From positions 1-64,000 of the forward strand of contig NZ_CAKKLJ010000004.1 of the NCBI RefSeq assembly GCF_918698005.1: 64,000 bases of DNA, written 5' to 3'. The position numbers were made by a program, and so were the translations under genes. Positions 6,682-15,387 of the stretch are shown here, piece after piece. Under the pieces are notes generated by a model. The model was not told the DNA's origin. It did not search any database and saw nothing but the letters and a program-made list of their open reading frames with translations. Origin of the DNA: Microbacterium sp. Bi121. Its GTDB lineage: Bacteria; Actinomycetota; Actinomycetes; Actinomycetales; Microbacteriaceae. Positions within the stretch are counted from its first letter, which is position 1. Each line of letters begins with the position of its first letter.

Positions 6682-9657
6682 TCAACCGTAGAACAGCTGC
6701 TCGAACACGCGCCGTGCGCGGCGTGTCGTTCCGAGGTAGTCCTCCTCGACGGCGCTCGCTGAGCGCTCCGGATACCCGAGGAGGCGCCCCAGCGCGTCGA
6801 GCTCCCGTCGATCCCATGGCAGCTCGTCGCTGGTCTTCCCGGTGCGCAGCGTGATCGCCGAGCGGAGCCTGCTCGCGAGCCGCCAGGCATCATGCAGCAG
6901 TTCAGCATCGTCGGCTTCCACGAGATCGGCGTCCACGGCTGCCTGCAGAGCATCCAGCGTCGACGTCGTCCGGAGCCCCGGCACCCGGTGCGCGTGCTGC
7001 AACTGGATGAGCTGCACGAGCCACTCCACGTCGCTGAGCCCGCCTGGACCCAGCTTCAGATGACGGTGCGGATCGGCTCCCTGCGGCAGCCGCTCCCCTT
7101 CGACGCGCGCCTTGATCCGCTTGATCTCGCGCAGGCCCTGTTCATCGACCTCTTCCGGGTAGCGGATGCTGTCCGCCATCGCCATGAACCGCTCGAGGAG
7201 CCTCGTGGTCCCGGCGACGCCCCGAGCTCGCAGCAGCGCCTGCGCCTCCCAGGAGACCGACCAGCGCCGGTAGTACTCGGTGTACGCGGTCAGAGAGCGC
7301 ACCACGGCGCCGTTTCGGCCCTCTGGGCGGAGGTCCGCATCCAGATCCAGCGGCACCTTGTTGTCGGTCAGGTGCTCGCGCAGCCCGGCGACGATCTGGC
7401 GCGCCAGCTGCTGCGCCCGATCCGGGTCTATGCCGCCCGGGTCGTAGACGTACAGGATGTCGGCGTCCGATCCGAACCCGAGCTCGGCGCCGCCGAACCG
7501 GCCCATGCCGATGATCGCGAACTCGAACGCTTCGTCCTCGGGGGGCACGACCTCGCGGCGAACGGCGCGGAGCGCCGCTTGGATCGTCGCATCCGTGATC
7601 GCGGTGAGCGATGCGGCGACCTCCTCGATCGTGACGACGTCGAGCACGCCGCCCATGGCGGTTCGCAGCAGTTCGCGACGGCGGAGCGCCCGCACCGCCT
7701 TCAGGGCGGAGCCGACGGAGCCGTGCCTGGTCTGGATCGCCCTGGCCTCCTCGTCGAGCTGGTCAGGGCTCCGAGGGCGCAGGCGCTCGGCTCGATCGAG
7801 CCAGGCCACGGATTCGGGGATGCCCTCGAGGAGCTCGCCGATGTAGCGCGACGACGACAGCAGCATCGTCAGGCTTTCCGCCGCGCCGGACGAGTCGCGC
7901 AGCATCCGCAGGAACCAGGACGTGTCGCCGAGGCGCTCGCTGATCCGGCGGAAGGCGAGCAGTCCGTAGTCCGGGTCGCTGCCGTCGGCGAACCAGCGGA
8001 CCATGATGGGCATGAGGTGACGCTGGATGGTGACCTTGCGGCTGATGCCGGATGTGAGCGCACCGATGTGACGCAGTGCGCCGGCCGGGTCGCGGAACCC
8101 GATCGCGGAGAGGCGGTCGTGCGCCTGCTCGGTGGACAGCGTCCGCTCCTCCTCCGGGAGGCCTGCCACGGCGCTCAGCAGGGGCCGGTAGAACAGCCGT
8201 GTGTGGATGTCGCGCACCTCCCGCCGCACGCGCTCCCAGAGGCCCCAGACGCCCTCGGCGGAGTCGGCCAGGCCGCTCGCCCTTGCCAGCTCGCGCTGGC
8301 CATCCTGGGTCCGCGGCATGAGGTGGGTGCGGGACAGGTCCTTCAGCTGCAGGCGATGCTCCATGAGGCGCAGCGTGCGGTAGTCGGCGGCGAAGGCTGC
8401 GGCATCCGCACGTCCGATGTAGCCGCCGGCGACGAGCGCATCGAGGCTCTCCAGCGTGCCGCGGGTGCGGAGACTCGGATCGGTGAGACCGTGCACGAGC
8501 TGCAGCAGCTGCACGGTGAACTCGATGTCGCGGAGTCCCCCGACGCCGAGTTTGAGCTGGTACGGCGCGTCCTCGGGGTCGACGTGCTCCGTCACGCGCT
8601 CGCGCATGCGCTGGACGCTGTCCACGAAGTTCTCCCGAGCGGCGCTGGACCAGATCTTCGGCTGCACGGCCTCGAGGTACGCCGTGCCGAGCGCCTCATC
8701 GCCGGCGATGGGGCGCGCCTTCAGCAGCGCCTGGAACTCCCAGCTCTTCGCCCAGCGGTCGTAGTAGGCCAGATGCGAGCCCAGCGAGCGCACAAGCGCT
8801 CCCTGCTTGCCCTCCGGGCGCAGGTTCGCGTCGACCTCCCACAACGCGGGCTCCACCTCGATGCCGGAGATGCCCTGGATCGTCTCCCGTGCGAGCCGGG
8901 TGGCGATGTCTATCGCACGCCCTTCGTCGAGCTTCTCCTCATCGGCCGTGCCGCCGACGAAGATGACGTCGACGTCGCTGACGTAGTTGAGCTCTCGCGC
9001 CCCGGACTTGCCCATGCCGATGATCGCCAGTCGGGCCGACGCGACGTCCTCGGCGGGGAAGGACGAAGACACGCGGGCCCGCGCGACCGCGAGGGACGCC
9101 TCGAGCGCGGCCCCGGCCGCATCGGCGAGCGCCGCGGAGATCGCGGCGATCCGCGATGCCGGCTCGGGGGTCGTCAGATCGATCGCGGCGATCTCGGCGA
9201 GCGAGCGTCGGTAGGCGATCCGCAGGGCCACCCATGCCTCCTCGCCCCCGGAGCTCGCCACGCCGTCCACAGCCTCGACGGCTGAGAGCATCCGCTCTCG
9301 GAGCGTCGGTGCGCTGGGGACCAGCGGGCCGATGTCGGCGAGGATCGCGAGCTCCGCCGGATGGCGGTAGAAGAAGTCGGCCAGTCCGTTGGAAGCGCCG
9401 AGCACGCGCCACACGATCGTGCGGGTCTCCCTGTCACCGAGGAGCGAGCGGAGCACGGTCGCATCACGTCTCGCGATCCGCAGCATCCGCTCGACGGCCG
9501 CGTCAGGATCAGCAGCGACCGCGCCGTCCAGGAGCTCGGCACCGTCGATCCCGAGCAGCGATGAGAGCTCGTCGACGTCCGCGGCTCCCGTGCTCAGACC
9601 CGTGAACCCGAGTCGCGCCAGCGCCGACCGCGACAGGGCAGATTCTGATCGAGCCAT
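6682..9657 (-). CDS. glnE: Bifunctional glutamine-synthetase adenylyltransferase/deadenylase
   Basis: A 991-residue GlnE, full length for the family. It has two nucleotidyltransferase domains, each followed by a helical GlnD-PII-UTase-like segment. The N-terminal domain holds ELNYVSDVDVIF near residue 220 (normally deadenylylation). The C-terminal domain holds ELGFGSDADILYVY near 730 (normally adenylylation). Both keep the D-x-D metal ligands. The enzyme transfers AMP to and from Tyr402 of the GlnA in this window in response to nitrogen status. It starts 4 bp after glnA2 and ends 4 bp before the lipid-kinase gene, indicating an operon. In M. tuberculosis glnE also lies between two glnA genes. 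Confidence 0.96.
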   Translation of the reverse strand: MARSESALSRSALARLGFTGLSTGAADVDELSSLLGIDGAELLDGAVAADPDAAVERMLRIARRDATVLRSLLGDRETRTIVWRVLGASNGLADFFYRHPAELAILADIGPLVPSAPTLRERMLSAVEAVDGVASSGGEEAWVALRIAYRRSLAEIAAIDLTTPEPASRIAAISAALADAAGAALEASLAVARARVSSSFPAEDVASARLAIIGMGKSGARELNYVSDVDVIFVGGTADEEKLDEGRAIDIATRLARETIQGISGIEVEPALWEVDANLRPEGKQGALVRSLGSHLAYYDRWAKSWEFQALLKARPIAGDEALGTAYLEAVQPKIWSSAARENFVDSVQRMRERVTEHVDPEDAPYQLKLGVGGLRDIEFTVQLLQLVHGLTDPSLRTRGTLESLDALVAGGYIGRADAAAFAADYRTLRLMEHRLQLKDLSRTHLMPRTQDGQRELARASGLADSAEGVWGLWERVRREVRDIHTRLFYRPLLSAVAGLPEEERTLSTEQAHDRLSAIGFRDPAGALRHIGALTSGISRKVTIQRHLMPIMVRWFADGSDPDYGLLAFRRISERLGDTSWFLRMLRDSSGAAESLTMLLSSSRYIGELLEGIPESVAWLDRAERLRPRSPDQLDEEARAIQTRHGSVGSALKAVRALRRRELLRTAMGGVLDVVTIEEVAASLTAITDATIQAALRAVRREVVPPEDEAFEFAIIGMGRFGGAELGFGSDADILYVYDPGGIDPDRAQQLARQIVAGLREHLTDNKVPLDLDADLRPEGRNGAVVRSLTAYTEYYRRWSVSWEAQALLRARGVAGTTRLLERFMAMADSIRYPEEVDEQGLREIKRIKARVEGERLPQGADPHRHLKLGPGGLSDVEWLVQLIQLQHAHRVPGLRTTSTLDALQAAVDADLVEADDAELLHDAWRLASRLRSAITLRTGKTSDELPWDRRELDALGRLLGYPERSASAVEEDYLGTTRRARRVFEQLFYG

Positions 9658-9661
9658 CCGA

Positions 9662-11005
9662 TCAGAGCAGCTCGAGGTTGCTCTTCAACTCGAACGGCGT
9701 GACCTGACCCCGGTACGCCTCCCACTCCTTGCGCTTGTTCAGCAGCACGTAGTTGAAGACCTGCTCGCCCAGGGTCTCGGCGACGAGCTCTGACCCCTCC
9801 ATGAACTCGAGCGCGTGGTCGAGGCTGGCCGGCAGCGACGAGTATCCGAGCGCGCGGCGCTCGGCATCGCTCAGCGACCACACGTTGTTCTCGGCCTCTG
9901 CGGGCAGCTCGTACTCGTTCTCGATGCCCTTCAGGCCCGCGGCCAGCAGGAGGGCGTAGGCGAGGTACGGGTTCGCCGCCGAGTCCAGTGCCCGGTACTC
10001 GACGCGGGACGACTGGCTCTTGTTCGGCTTGTACATCGGCACGCGGACGAGGGCGGACCGATTCGCGTGCCCCCACGTGACGAAGCTCGGCGCCTCGTCG
10101 CCGCCCCACAGCCGCTTGTACGAGTTCACGAACTGGTTGGTGACGGCGGAGATCTCGTGGGCGTGCCGCAGGAGGCCGGCGATGAAGTGACGGCCGACCT
10201 TGGAGAGCTGGTACTTGGCCCCCTCTTCCCAGAACGCGTTCTGGTCGCCCTCGAACAGAGACATGTGCGTGTGCATGCCGCTGCCTGGTTGATCGCTCAT
10301 CGGCTTCGGCATGAACGTGGCGTACACGCCCTGCTCGATCGCGACCTCCTTGACGACCGTGCGGAACGTCATGACGTTGTCCGCCGTCGTCAGCGCATCG
10401 GCGTAGCGGAGGTCGATCTCGTTCTGACCGGGGCCGCCCTCGTGGTGACTGTACTCGACGGAGATGCCCAGATCCTCGAGCATCCGCACCGAGCGCCGAC
10501 GGAAATCGTGCGCCGTGCCGCCCGGCACGTTGTCGAAGTACCCGGCCGAGTCGACCGGTACCGGCCCCTCGGGCCCGATCACAGACGACTTCAGCAAGTA
10601 GAACTCGATCTCGGGGTGCGTGTAGAACGTGAACCCGGCATCCGCGGCCTTCGCGAGCGTGCGCTTGAGCACGTTGCGCGGGTCGGCGACGGCCGGCTGG
10701 CCGTCGGGCGTGGTCAGGTCGCAGAACATGCGGGCCGTCGGATCGATCTCGCCGCGCCACGGCAGGATCTGGAATGTCGTGGGGTCGGGCTGGGCGAGCA
10801 GATCGGACTCGTACGTGCGGGTGAGTCCCTCGATCGCCGAGCCGTCGAAGCCGATGCCCTCGGCGAAGGCGCCCTCGACCTCGGCAGGGGCGATCGCGAC
10901 GGACTTGAGTGTTCCGATGACGTCGGTGAACCAGAGTCGGACGAACTTGACGCCGCGCTCCTCGATTGTGCGGAGCACGAAGTCCCGCTGCTTGTCCATG
11001 CTCAT
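9662..11005 (-). CDS. glnA2: Glutamine synthetase-like enzyme, GlnA2 type
   Basis: A 447-residue type I glutamine synthetase paralogue matching actinobacterial GlnA2 in length and in the absence of the ~25-residue insert seen in GlnA1. Catalytic features remain: FDGSAIEGLTR near 52-62, EYSHHEGGPGQNEIDL, KPMSDQPGSGMHTH and ANRSALVRVP. The usual adenylylation loop ([11 protein letters not shown]) is replaced by ELPAEAENNVWSLSD, so GlnE control is doubtful although an EYELP tyrosine is present. Homologues make glutamine or ligate other amines. It lies downstream of the SPOR-like gene (9-nt gap) and upstream of glnE (4-nt gap). Confidence 0.93.
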   Translation of the reverse strand: MSMDKQRDFVLRTIEERGVKFVRLWFTDVIGTLKSVAIAPAEVEGAFAEGIGFDGSAIEGLTRTYESDLLAQPDPTTFQILPWRGEIDPTARMFCDLTTPDGQPAVADPRNVLKRTLAKAADAGFTFYTHPEIEFYLLKSSVIGPEGPVPVDSAGYFDNVPGGTAHDFRRRSVRMLEDLGISVEYSHHEGGPGQNEIDLRYADALTTADNVMTFRTVVKEVAIEQGVYATFMPKPMSDQPGSGMHTHMSLFEGDQNAFWEEGAKYQLSKVGRHFIAGLLRHAHEISAVTNQFVNSYKRLWGGDEAPSFVTWGHANRSALVRVPMYKPNKSQSSRVEYRALDSAANPYLAYALLLAAGLKGIENEYELPAEAENNVWSLSDAERRALGYSSLPASLDHALEFMEGSELVAETLGEQVFNYVLLNKRKEWEAYRGQVTPFELKSNLELL

Positions 11006-11014
11006 ATGAGGCCG

Positions 11015-11254
11015 CTACTTCCCATCCACGTCACTGGCCCTGCGCCAGTCGTCGTCGATCCGCTCCTCGACCGCCCAGGCCTCCGAGCGCTCACGCAGCG
11101 TCTGCAACGCGTTCGAGGCCGCCTCGGCGGTGTCGAAGGGCCCGACACGATCGACGGACGGCGAGATGTACCCGTACTCGACCTCGCCCGAGGTCGTGTT
11201 GTACCAGTACTTGCGCTCGCCGCTTGACATGTACGAATCTTCTCCCCGAGACAT
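11015..11254 (-). CDS. Small SPOR-like conserved protein upstream of glnA2
   Basis: A 79-residue protein matching the small actinobacterial proteins annotated as SPOR-domain-containing that precede glnA2. It shows KYWYNTTSGEVEYG, a GPFDT turn and an AASNAL helix. No signal peptide or transmembrane segment is visible, so it is not a typical septal SPOR protein. The ATG at 11254 has AAGGG about 8 nt upstream; an ATG at codon 9 (11230) is an alternative. It is the first gene of the glnA2-glnE-lipid-kinase operon and is divergent from ppgK. Confidence 0.7.
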   Translation of the reverse strand: MSRGEDSYMSSGERKYWYNTTSGEVEYGYISPSVDRVGPFDTAEAASNALQTLRERSEAWAVEERIDDDWRRASDVDGK

Positions 11255-11310
11255 GGCGTATCCCTTCGTAAAGGCTTTGTCACGATCCTAATGGCGACAC
11301 CCGCTCTCGC

Positions 11311-11316
11311 TAGGCT
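11311..11316 (+). promoter_or_regulatory. -10 element, leaderless promoter of ppgK
   Basis: TAGGCT ends 7 nt before the ATG at 11324, with no ribosome site between. Confidence 0.5.
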
Positions 11317-11323
11317 ATTGCGC

Positions 11324-12082
11324 ATGGCAAAAGCGATCGGCGTCGACATCGGCGGCACAGGCATCAAGGCAGGAATCGTCAACCTCAAGAAGGGCACGCT
11401 CGAGTCGGATCGCATCCGCGTCGACACCCCGAAGGGCGCGTCGCCTGAAGACGTGCTGAAGGCCGTGCACGAAGTGCTCGATACCCTCGGCGTCCGCGAC
11501 TCCGACCTTCCGCTCGGAGTGGCGTTCCCCGCCATCGTCAAGCGCGGTCGCACCCTCTCGGCTGCCAACGTCTCGAAGGAGTGGGTCGGCTTCGAGGCCG
11601 AGAAGTTCTTCGAGGACGGCCTCGGCCGCGACATCACCTTCGTCAACGACGCGGATGCCGCCGGCATCGCGGAGTCGCGCCACGGAGCGGCCCGCGACAC
11701 CGACGGGCTCACGATCATGACCACGCTCGGCACCGGCATCGGCTCCGCATTCCTCTACGACGGCGTCCTGCTGCCGAACACCGAGCTCGGCCACCTGCTC
11801 TACGACGGCACCACGATCGGTGACGCGTCGATCGAGAAGTGGTGCGCGTACTCGGCGATGGAGCGCGAGAACCTCAGTTGGGAGGACTGGTCGGCTCGCC
11901 TGCAGGTGTTCTACAAGCTCGTCGAGTTCCTGTTCAGCCCCGACCTGCTCGTCGTCGGCGGCGGCGTATCGAAGCACCCGGAGAAGTTCATCCCGCTGCT
12001 CGAGCTCGACACCCCGATCATTCCAGCCATCCACCGCAACTCGTCCGGCATCATCGGCGCGGCGTCGCTCGCGGCCGACTGA
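11324..12082 (+). CDS. ppgK: Polyphosphate glucokinase
   Basis: A 252-residue ROK-family kinase that phosphorylates glucose with polyphosphate or ATP. The N-terminal phosphate-binding loop is IGVDIGGTGIKAG (5-17), the DAD sugar-binding/catalytic segment follows FVND, and TLGTGIGSAF is the second phosphate loop. Length and the C-terminal FSPDLLVVGGGVSKH match actinobacterial PpgK rather than larger ROK glucokinases. It lacks the ROK zinc-finger Cys cluster, as usual for PpgK. The ATG at 11324 follows a leaderless-type -10; an upstream in-frame ATG at 11291 would add 11 non-conserved residues. Confidence 0.93.
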   Translation: MAKAIGVDIGGTGIKAGIVNLKKGTLESDRIRVDTPKGASPEDVLKAVHEVLDTLGVRDSDLPLGVAFPAIVKRGRTLSAANVSKEWVGFEAEKFFEDGLGRDITFVNDADAAGIAESRHGAARDTDGLTIMTTLGTGIGSAFLYDGVLLPNTELGHLLYDGTTIGDASIEKWCAYSAMERENLSWEDWSARLQVFYKLVEFLFSPDLLVVGGGVSKHPEKFIPLLELDTPIIPAIHRNSSGIIGAASLAAD

Positions 12083-12088
12083 CAGGTC

Positions 12089-12124
12089 GACGGGCTCAGC
12101 GACCAGTCGGTTGCTGAGCCCGTC
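12089..12124. terminator. Bidirectional terminator between ppgK and rnpB (copy of a dispersed palindrome)
   Basis: A perfect 12-bp inverted repeat (12089-12100 GACGGGCTCAGC with 12113-12124) has a 12-nt loop and sits between the ppgK stop and the 3' end of rnpB, which converge. Its sequence matches the palindromic intergenic repeats common in Microbacteriaceae; a half copy is at 3379-3399. Confidence 0.65.
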
Positions 12125-12129
12125 GTGGT

Positions 12130-12511
12130 GCGAATGGGGCGGCCTGTACGCCGGGTTCTGTTCCGGGGCCTCTCTCGAGGACTCCCTTCGACGGCCATCT
12201 CTCTCGGCGACACGTTGCCGTGCCGCTCCAGCGGTCTACCCGAGGACTCGGCGAGCCGCGTCATCATCCTCTGTCTGACCTTGCTCCGGACGAGGTTTAC
12301 CTGGCAGGCCGTGTCACCACGGCCCCCGGTGGTCTCTTACTCCACCCTTTCACCCTTACCCCACGCGCCGAAGCACGTGCGGCGGTCTGCTCTCTGTGGC
12401 ACTTTCTCGCGGATCACTCCGGGTGGGCGTTACCCACCGTCCTGCCCTGCGGAGCCCGGACGTTCCTCGGTGCGGTCGCCCGCAACGCGACCGTCCAGCC
12501 GCCCCATTCGC
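12130..12511 (-). ncRNA. rnpB: RNase P RNA, type A
   Basis: The catalytic RNA of RNase P, which trims tRNA 5' ends. Conserved core sequences read on the minus strand: GAGGAACGTCCGGGCTCC, CAGGGCAGGACGGTGGGTAA, AAAGTGCCACAGAGA and, near the 3' end, GAACAGAACCCGGCGTACAG. The two ends form a perfect 14-bp P1 helix (GCGAATGGGGCGGC with its complement), which sets the approximate limits. The length of about 382 nt is normal for high-GC Gram-positives. The opposite strand carries no protein-like ORF of note. Confidence 0.97.
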
Positions 12512-12535
12512 ACGTTCAGTCTACTTCTCGGCGCT

Positions 12536-14227
12536 CTATTTCTCGGCCGTGTGCACGATGCGGAGGTCGAGCGGCACATCGATCGGGAACGTCCCGAACA
12601 GGCGGCGCGTCGCGACCGCCGCCGCCTCGCGCACGGCGGATGCCGCGGCATCCGCCTGCTCCGCCGGCACATGCAGGATCACCTCGTCGTGCAGGAAGAA
12701 CGCCAGATGCGCGTGCCGGGCGAACGGACCGGATGCCGGTGCCGGTGTCTCCGCCTCCGGAAGCTGTCGCAGACGATGACGGATCTCGGCGAGCCAGATG
12801 AGCGCCCACTCGGCGGCGGTCCCCTGGACGACGAAATTGCGCGTGAAGCGTCCGCGGTCGCGTGCTCTGGCCCGTGCGCGCTTGACGTCGGCGGGGTCGA
12901 CGTCCGCTCCCGTCGCCGCGGCCTGTTGAGCCCGCCAGTCGGCGTCCGGCTTGGGAGATGACCGGCCGAGCCAGGTCGAGACCACTCCACCGTCCTCGCC
13001 CAGGCGAGCAGCCTCGTCGACACGATGCATCGCCCGCGGATACACCTTGCGCAGGCGGGGCACGAGACGGCCGCTGTCACCCGTGGTGGCCCCGTACATC
13101 GCCCCGAGCACCGCGTACTTCGCCTCCTCACGCGTAGCCACCGCACCGGACGCGACGACCCCGGCGTAGAGGTCCTGACCCCTCGCCGCCTCGGCCATGG
13201 ACTTGTCCGATGCCATCGCAGCCAGCATCCGCGGTTCGAGCTGGGCCACGTCGGCGACGACGAGCATCCACCCTGGGTCTGCGCGCACGGCCGGTCGCAG
13301 CATCCGGGGCACCTGCAGCGCTCCCCCTCCCGAGGATGCCCATCGCCCCGTGACGACGCCACCGGGGATGTACACGGGACGGAACCGCCCCTCTCGCACC
13401 CACTCCGTCAGCCACGCCCAGCCGTTCGCGCTCATGAGCCGCGAGAGCTTCTTGTAGGCGAGCAGAGGTGCGATGACCGGGTGCGAGATCTCGCTGATCT
13501 CCCACTGGCTGGTCGACTCGACGTTGACACCGACCCGATGCAGGGCACGGAGAAGCTTGACGTGGCTGTCGAGGTGGAGGCCCGGATCACCGAGGTGGAA
13601 CCGCACGGCGTCGGCGTGAGTGGCCATGTGCGCCGGCATCCCGCCGCCGGACGGGCGGGCACCGAGCACCTCGGTCAGAATGCGTTCGTGCTCGGCCGCA
13701 TCCCATGGAAGCCCGCCGGCCCGCATCTCCTCGGCGACGAGTCCACCTGCGGATTCGGCGGCGCACAGCAGCGCGAGCCGCCCTGTGCGGTCGGAGTCGA
13801 TGACCCGCTGCTGCGCCTGGTACTGCTCGAGGAGCTCGTCGACGGATTCCGGTGTGCTCCGATCGTCGGCGTCGAACAGCGCGGGTTCGCCGGCCGCCGG
13901 CTCGTGCGGCAGCCATTCAGGCGAGGGTGCGAGCGGGCGCGCGACCACGTCGGTGTCGCGGAGGATCGCGTGGCACAGCAGCAGATCGTGCGTTTTCGTG
14001 AGCTGGACGCCCGCCATCAGAAGCGGCGGATAGAGCTCCCGCGCGCTGCGGATCACCCACCGGGGGTGCTCTCGCACCTCGACCCGTCCGACCCACTCGG
14101 CGACCTGTGCTGCCGGGACGTCCGTCGTCTCGAGCGCAGCGCCGTCTGGCGCGAGGCGCACCGCGATGACGGCCGAGCCGATCTCGGCCAGCAGGATCCG
14201 GGAATCGGCTGCCGGCCTGGTGCTCAC
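12536..14227 (-). CDS. Bifunctional 3'-5' exonuclease-like / family-A DNA polymerase, short form
   Basis: A 563-residue PolA relative lacking the 5'-nuclease domain. The N-terminal ~200 residues resemble a degenerate exonuclease domain. The polymerase part shows motif A DVAQLEPRM near 330, motif B KYAVLGAMYG near 372 and motif C HDEV near 513. Length and domain plan match the second actinobacterial PolA-like enzyme, annotated as bifunctional 3'-5' exonuclease/DNA polymerase, distinct from the ~880-residue PolA. The GTG start at 14227 overlaps the previous stop (GTGA). Co-transcription with the zinc-ribbon protein suggests a nucleic-acid job; its cellular role is not established. Confidence 0.87.
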   Translation of the reverse strand: MSTRPAADSRILLAEIGSAVIAVRLAPDGAALETTDVPAAQVAEWVGRVEVREHPRWVIRSARELYPPLLMAGVQLTKTHDLLLCHAILRDTDVVARPLAPSPEWLPHEPAAGEPALFDADDRSTPESVDELLEQYQAQQRVIDSDRTGRLALLCAAESAGGLVAEEMRAGGLPWDAAEHERILTEVLGARPSGGGMPAHMATHADAVRFHLGDPGLHLDSHVKLLRALHRVGVNVESTSQWEISEISHPVIAPLLAYKKLSRLMSANGWAWLTEWVREGRFRPVYIPGGVVTGRWASSGGGALQVPRMLRPAVRADPGWMLVVADVAQLEPRMLAAMASDKSMAEAARGQDLYAGVVASGAVATREEAKYAVLGAMYGATTGDSGRLVPRLRKVYPRAMHRVDEAARLGEDGGVVSTWLGRSSPKPDADWRAQQAAATGADVDPADVKRARARARDRGRFTRNFVVQGTAAEWALIWLAEIRHRLRQLPEAETPAPASGPFARHAHLAFFLHDEVILHVPAEQADAAASAVREAAAVATRRLFGTFPIDVPLDLRIVHTAEK

Positions 14228-14955
14228 AGCCCTGATTCGTCGGTACGCACGAGGATCGCACCGCACTCGGGGCACGAGATGACGGCATCCGGTGCGGCCT
14301 GCCGGACCTCGTTGAGGTGCGTGCCGGAGAGCATCATGCGGCAGCCCTCGCACGTGCCGCGGCGCAGCAGTCCGACGCCGATGCCGCGCGAAGCGCGACG
14401 CGTGTACTCCGCGAGCAGGTCGGCAGGGACGTCGGCGGTCACGGCATCGCGATCGCGCGTGAGGTGCTCGATCTCGGTGGTCGCCGCGGCGATCTGCGCC
14501 TTCGCCTCAGCCGTGAGCTGCTGCCCCTCGGCGGTCGTCGTGTCGATGAGTGCCTGCTGCGTGGCGACTGCAGCCTCGGAGTCCTCAAGACGACCCATGA
14601 CCTCGAGCTCGGCGTCCTCGAGATCGCTGATGCGCCGGGCGAGGCTGGCGAGCTCGTGCTCGAGGGCCTGGGCGTCTTTGGGGTTCGTGGCGTTCGCGAG
14701 GCGGTCGGCATCCCTTGTCCTGCGCTGCTCGGTGACCTTGACGTCGGACTCGAGTCTGGTCAGCTCGGTGCGGATGTCGTCACGCGTGCCTGTGAGCGCG
14801 GTCAGCTCACGGAGCTGTTCCTGGCGTTCCTTGGCGAGCTCGTTGATGCGCGCGCCCTGGGCGGGAGTGGTTCGCTGTCGCTCGGCCTGCTGAAGGCGTC
14901 GATCGAGGTCTGCGACGTCGAGAAGGATGCGCTGGTGCTCGGGGCTGGCGTTCAC
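14224..14955 (-). CDS. Coiled-coil zinc-ribbon protein (C4-type, CdsZ-like)
   Basis: A 243-residue protein with a long predicted coiled coil (about residues 5-180, rich in Ala, Leu, Arg and Glu) and a C-terminal C4 zinc ribbon: CEGC near 198 and CPEC near 230. The family (COG1579) binds nucleic acid or acts as a scaffold; no enzyme activity is known to me. The GTG start at 14955 overlaps the ychJ stop by 4 nt, and its own stop overlaps the polymerase start. Tight coupling on both sides suggests balanced synthesis. Confidence 0.85.
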   Translation of the reverse strand: MNASPEHQRILLDVADLDRRLQQAERQRTTPAQGARINELAKERQEQLRELTALTGTRDDIRTELTRLESDVKVTEQRRTRDADRLANATNPKDAQALEHELASLARRISDLEDAELEVMGRLEDSEAAVATQQALIDTTTAEGQQLTAEAKAQIAAATTEIEHLTRDRDAVTADVPADLLAEYTRRASRGIGVGLLRRGTCEGCRMMLSGTHLNEVRQAAPDAVISCPECGAILVRTDESGL

Positions 14956-15341
14956 GATTCCAATGTACCGCTCACGTACATCCACGCCCTCTTCCCGCCG
15001 GCGTTCTCGCGGACGAACCGGCTGCGCTCCCGCATCGATCCGCGAGTGGCGCCTTCTCGGTAGAACGCCTCGAACGCGACGACGCCGTCCGAGTCGAACG
15101 GCCCGCCGGCGGTGGTCTCGATGATGTCGAGCCTGATCCAGCGGGTCTCGGGGTCGAGCTCCAGCTCGGCGGGCCTGGTCGATGGATGCCACGACCGCAG
15201 AAGGTATGCGGCATCGCCGGTCGCGAACGCGGTGAATCGCGAGCGCATGAGTCGCTGGGCCGTCGGCGCGGCGATCGTGCCGTCCAGAATCGGGCCGCAG
15301 CACGCTTCGTAGGTGTCTCCGGAGGTGCAGGGGCAGCGCAT
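14952..15341 (-). CDS. ychJ: YchJ family SEC-C-like protein
   Basis: A 129-residue YchJ-type protein. The N-terminus carries the Cys-rich zinc-binding segment CPCTSGDTYEACCGP (3-17), and the rest is an NTF2-like fold ending in FVRENAGGKRAWMYVSG. Members are small cytoplasmic proteins of uncertain role. It is first in an operon with the zinc-ribbon and polymerase genes, overlapping the former by 4 nt. It is divergent from the aldo/keto reductase gene across 46 bp. Confidence 0.82.
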   Translation of the reverse strand: MRCPCTSGDTYEACCGPILDGTIAAPTAQRLMRSRFTAFATGDAAYLLRSWHPSTRPAELELDPETRWIRLDIIETTAGGPFDSDGVVAFEAFYREGATRGSMRERSRFVRENAGGKRAWMYVSGTLES

Positions 15342-15375
15342 GCGTCAATCATGCCTGCACCAGTTGCAGAGCCCG

Positions 15376-15381
15376 TACGCT
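15376..15381 (+). promoter_or_regulatory. -10 element, leaderless promoter of the aldo/keto reductase gene
   Basis: TACGCT ends 6 nt before the ATG at 15388. The spacer GGAAGG looks like a Shine-Dalgarno sequence but abuts the ATG, too close to function normally. Confidence 0.5.
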
Positions 15382-15387
15382 GGAAGG

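Noticed and set aside
6892..9285. 797-codon plus-strand frame opposite glnE
   Set aside because: Antisense artefact with Arg/His/Ala-rich translation; glnE covers the whole region.
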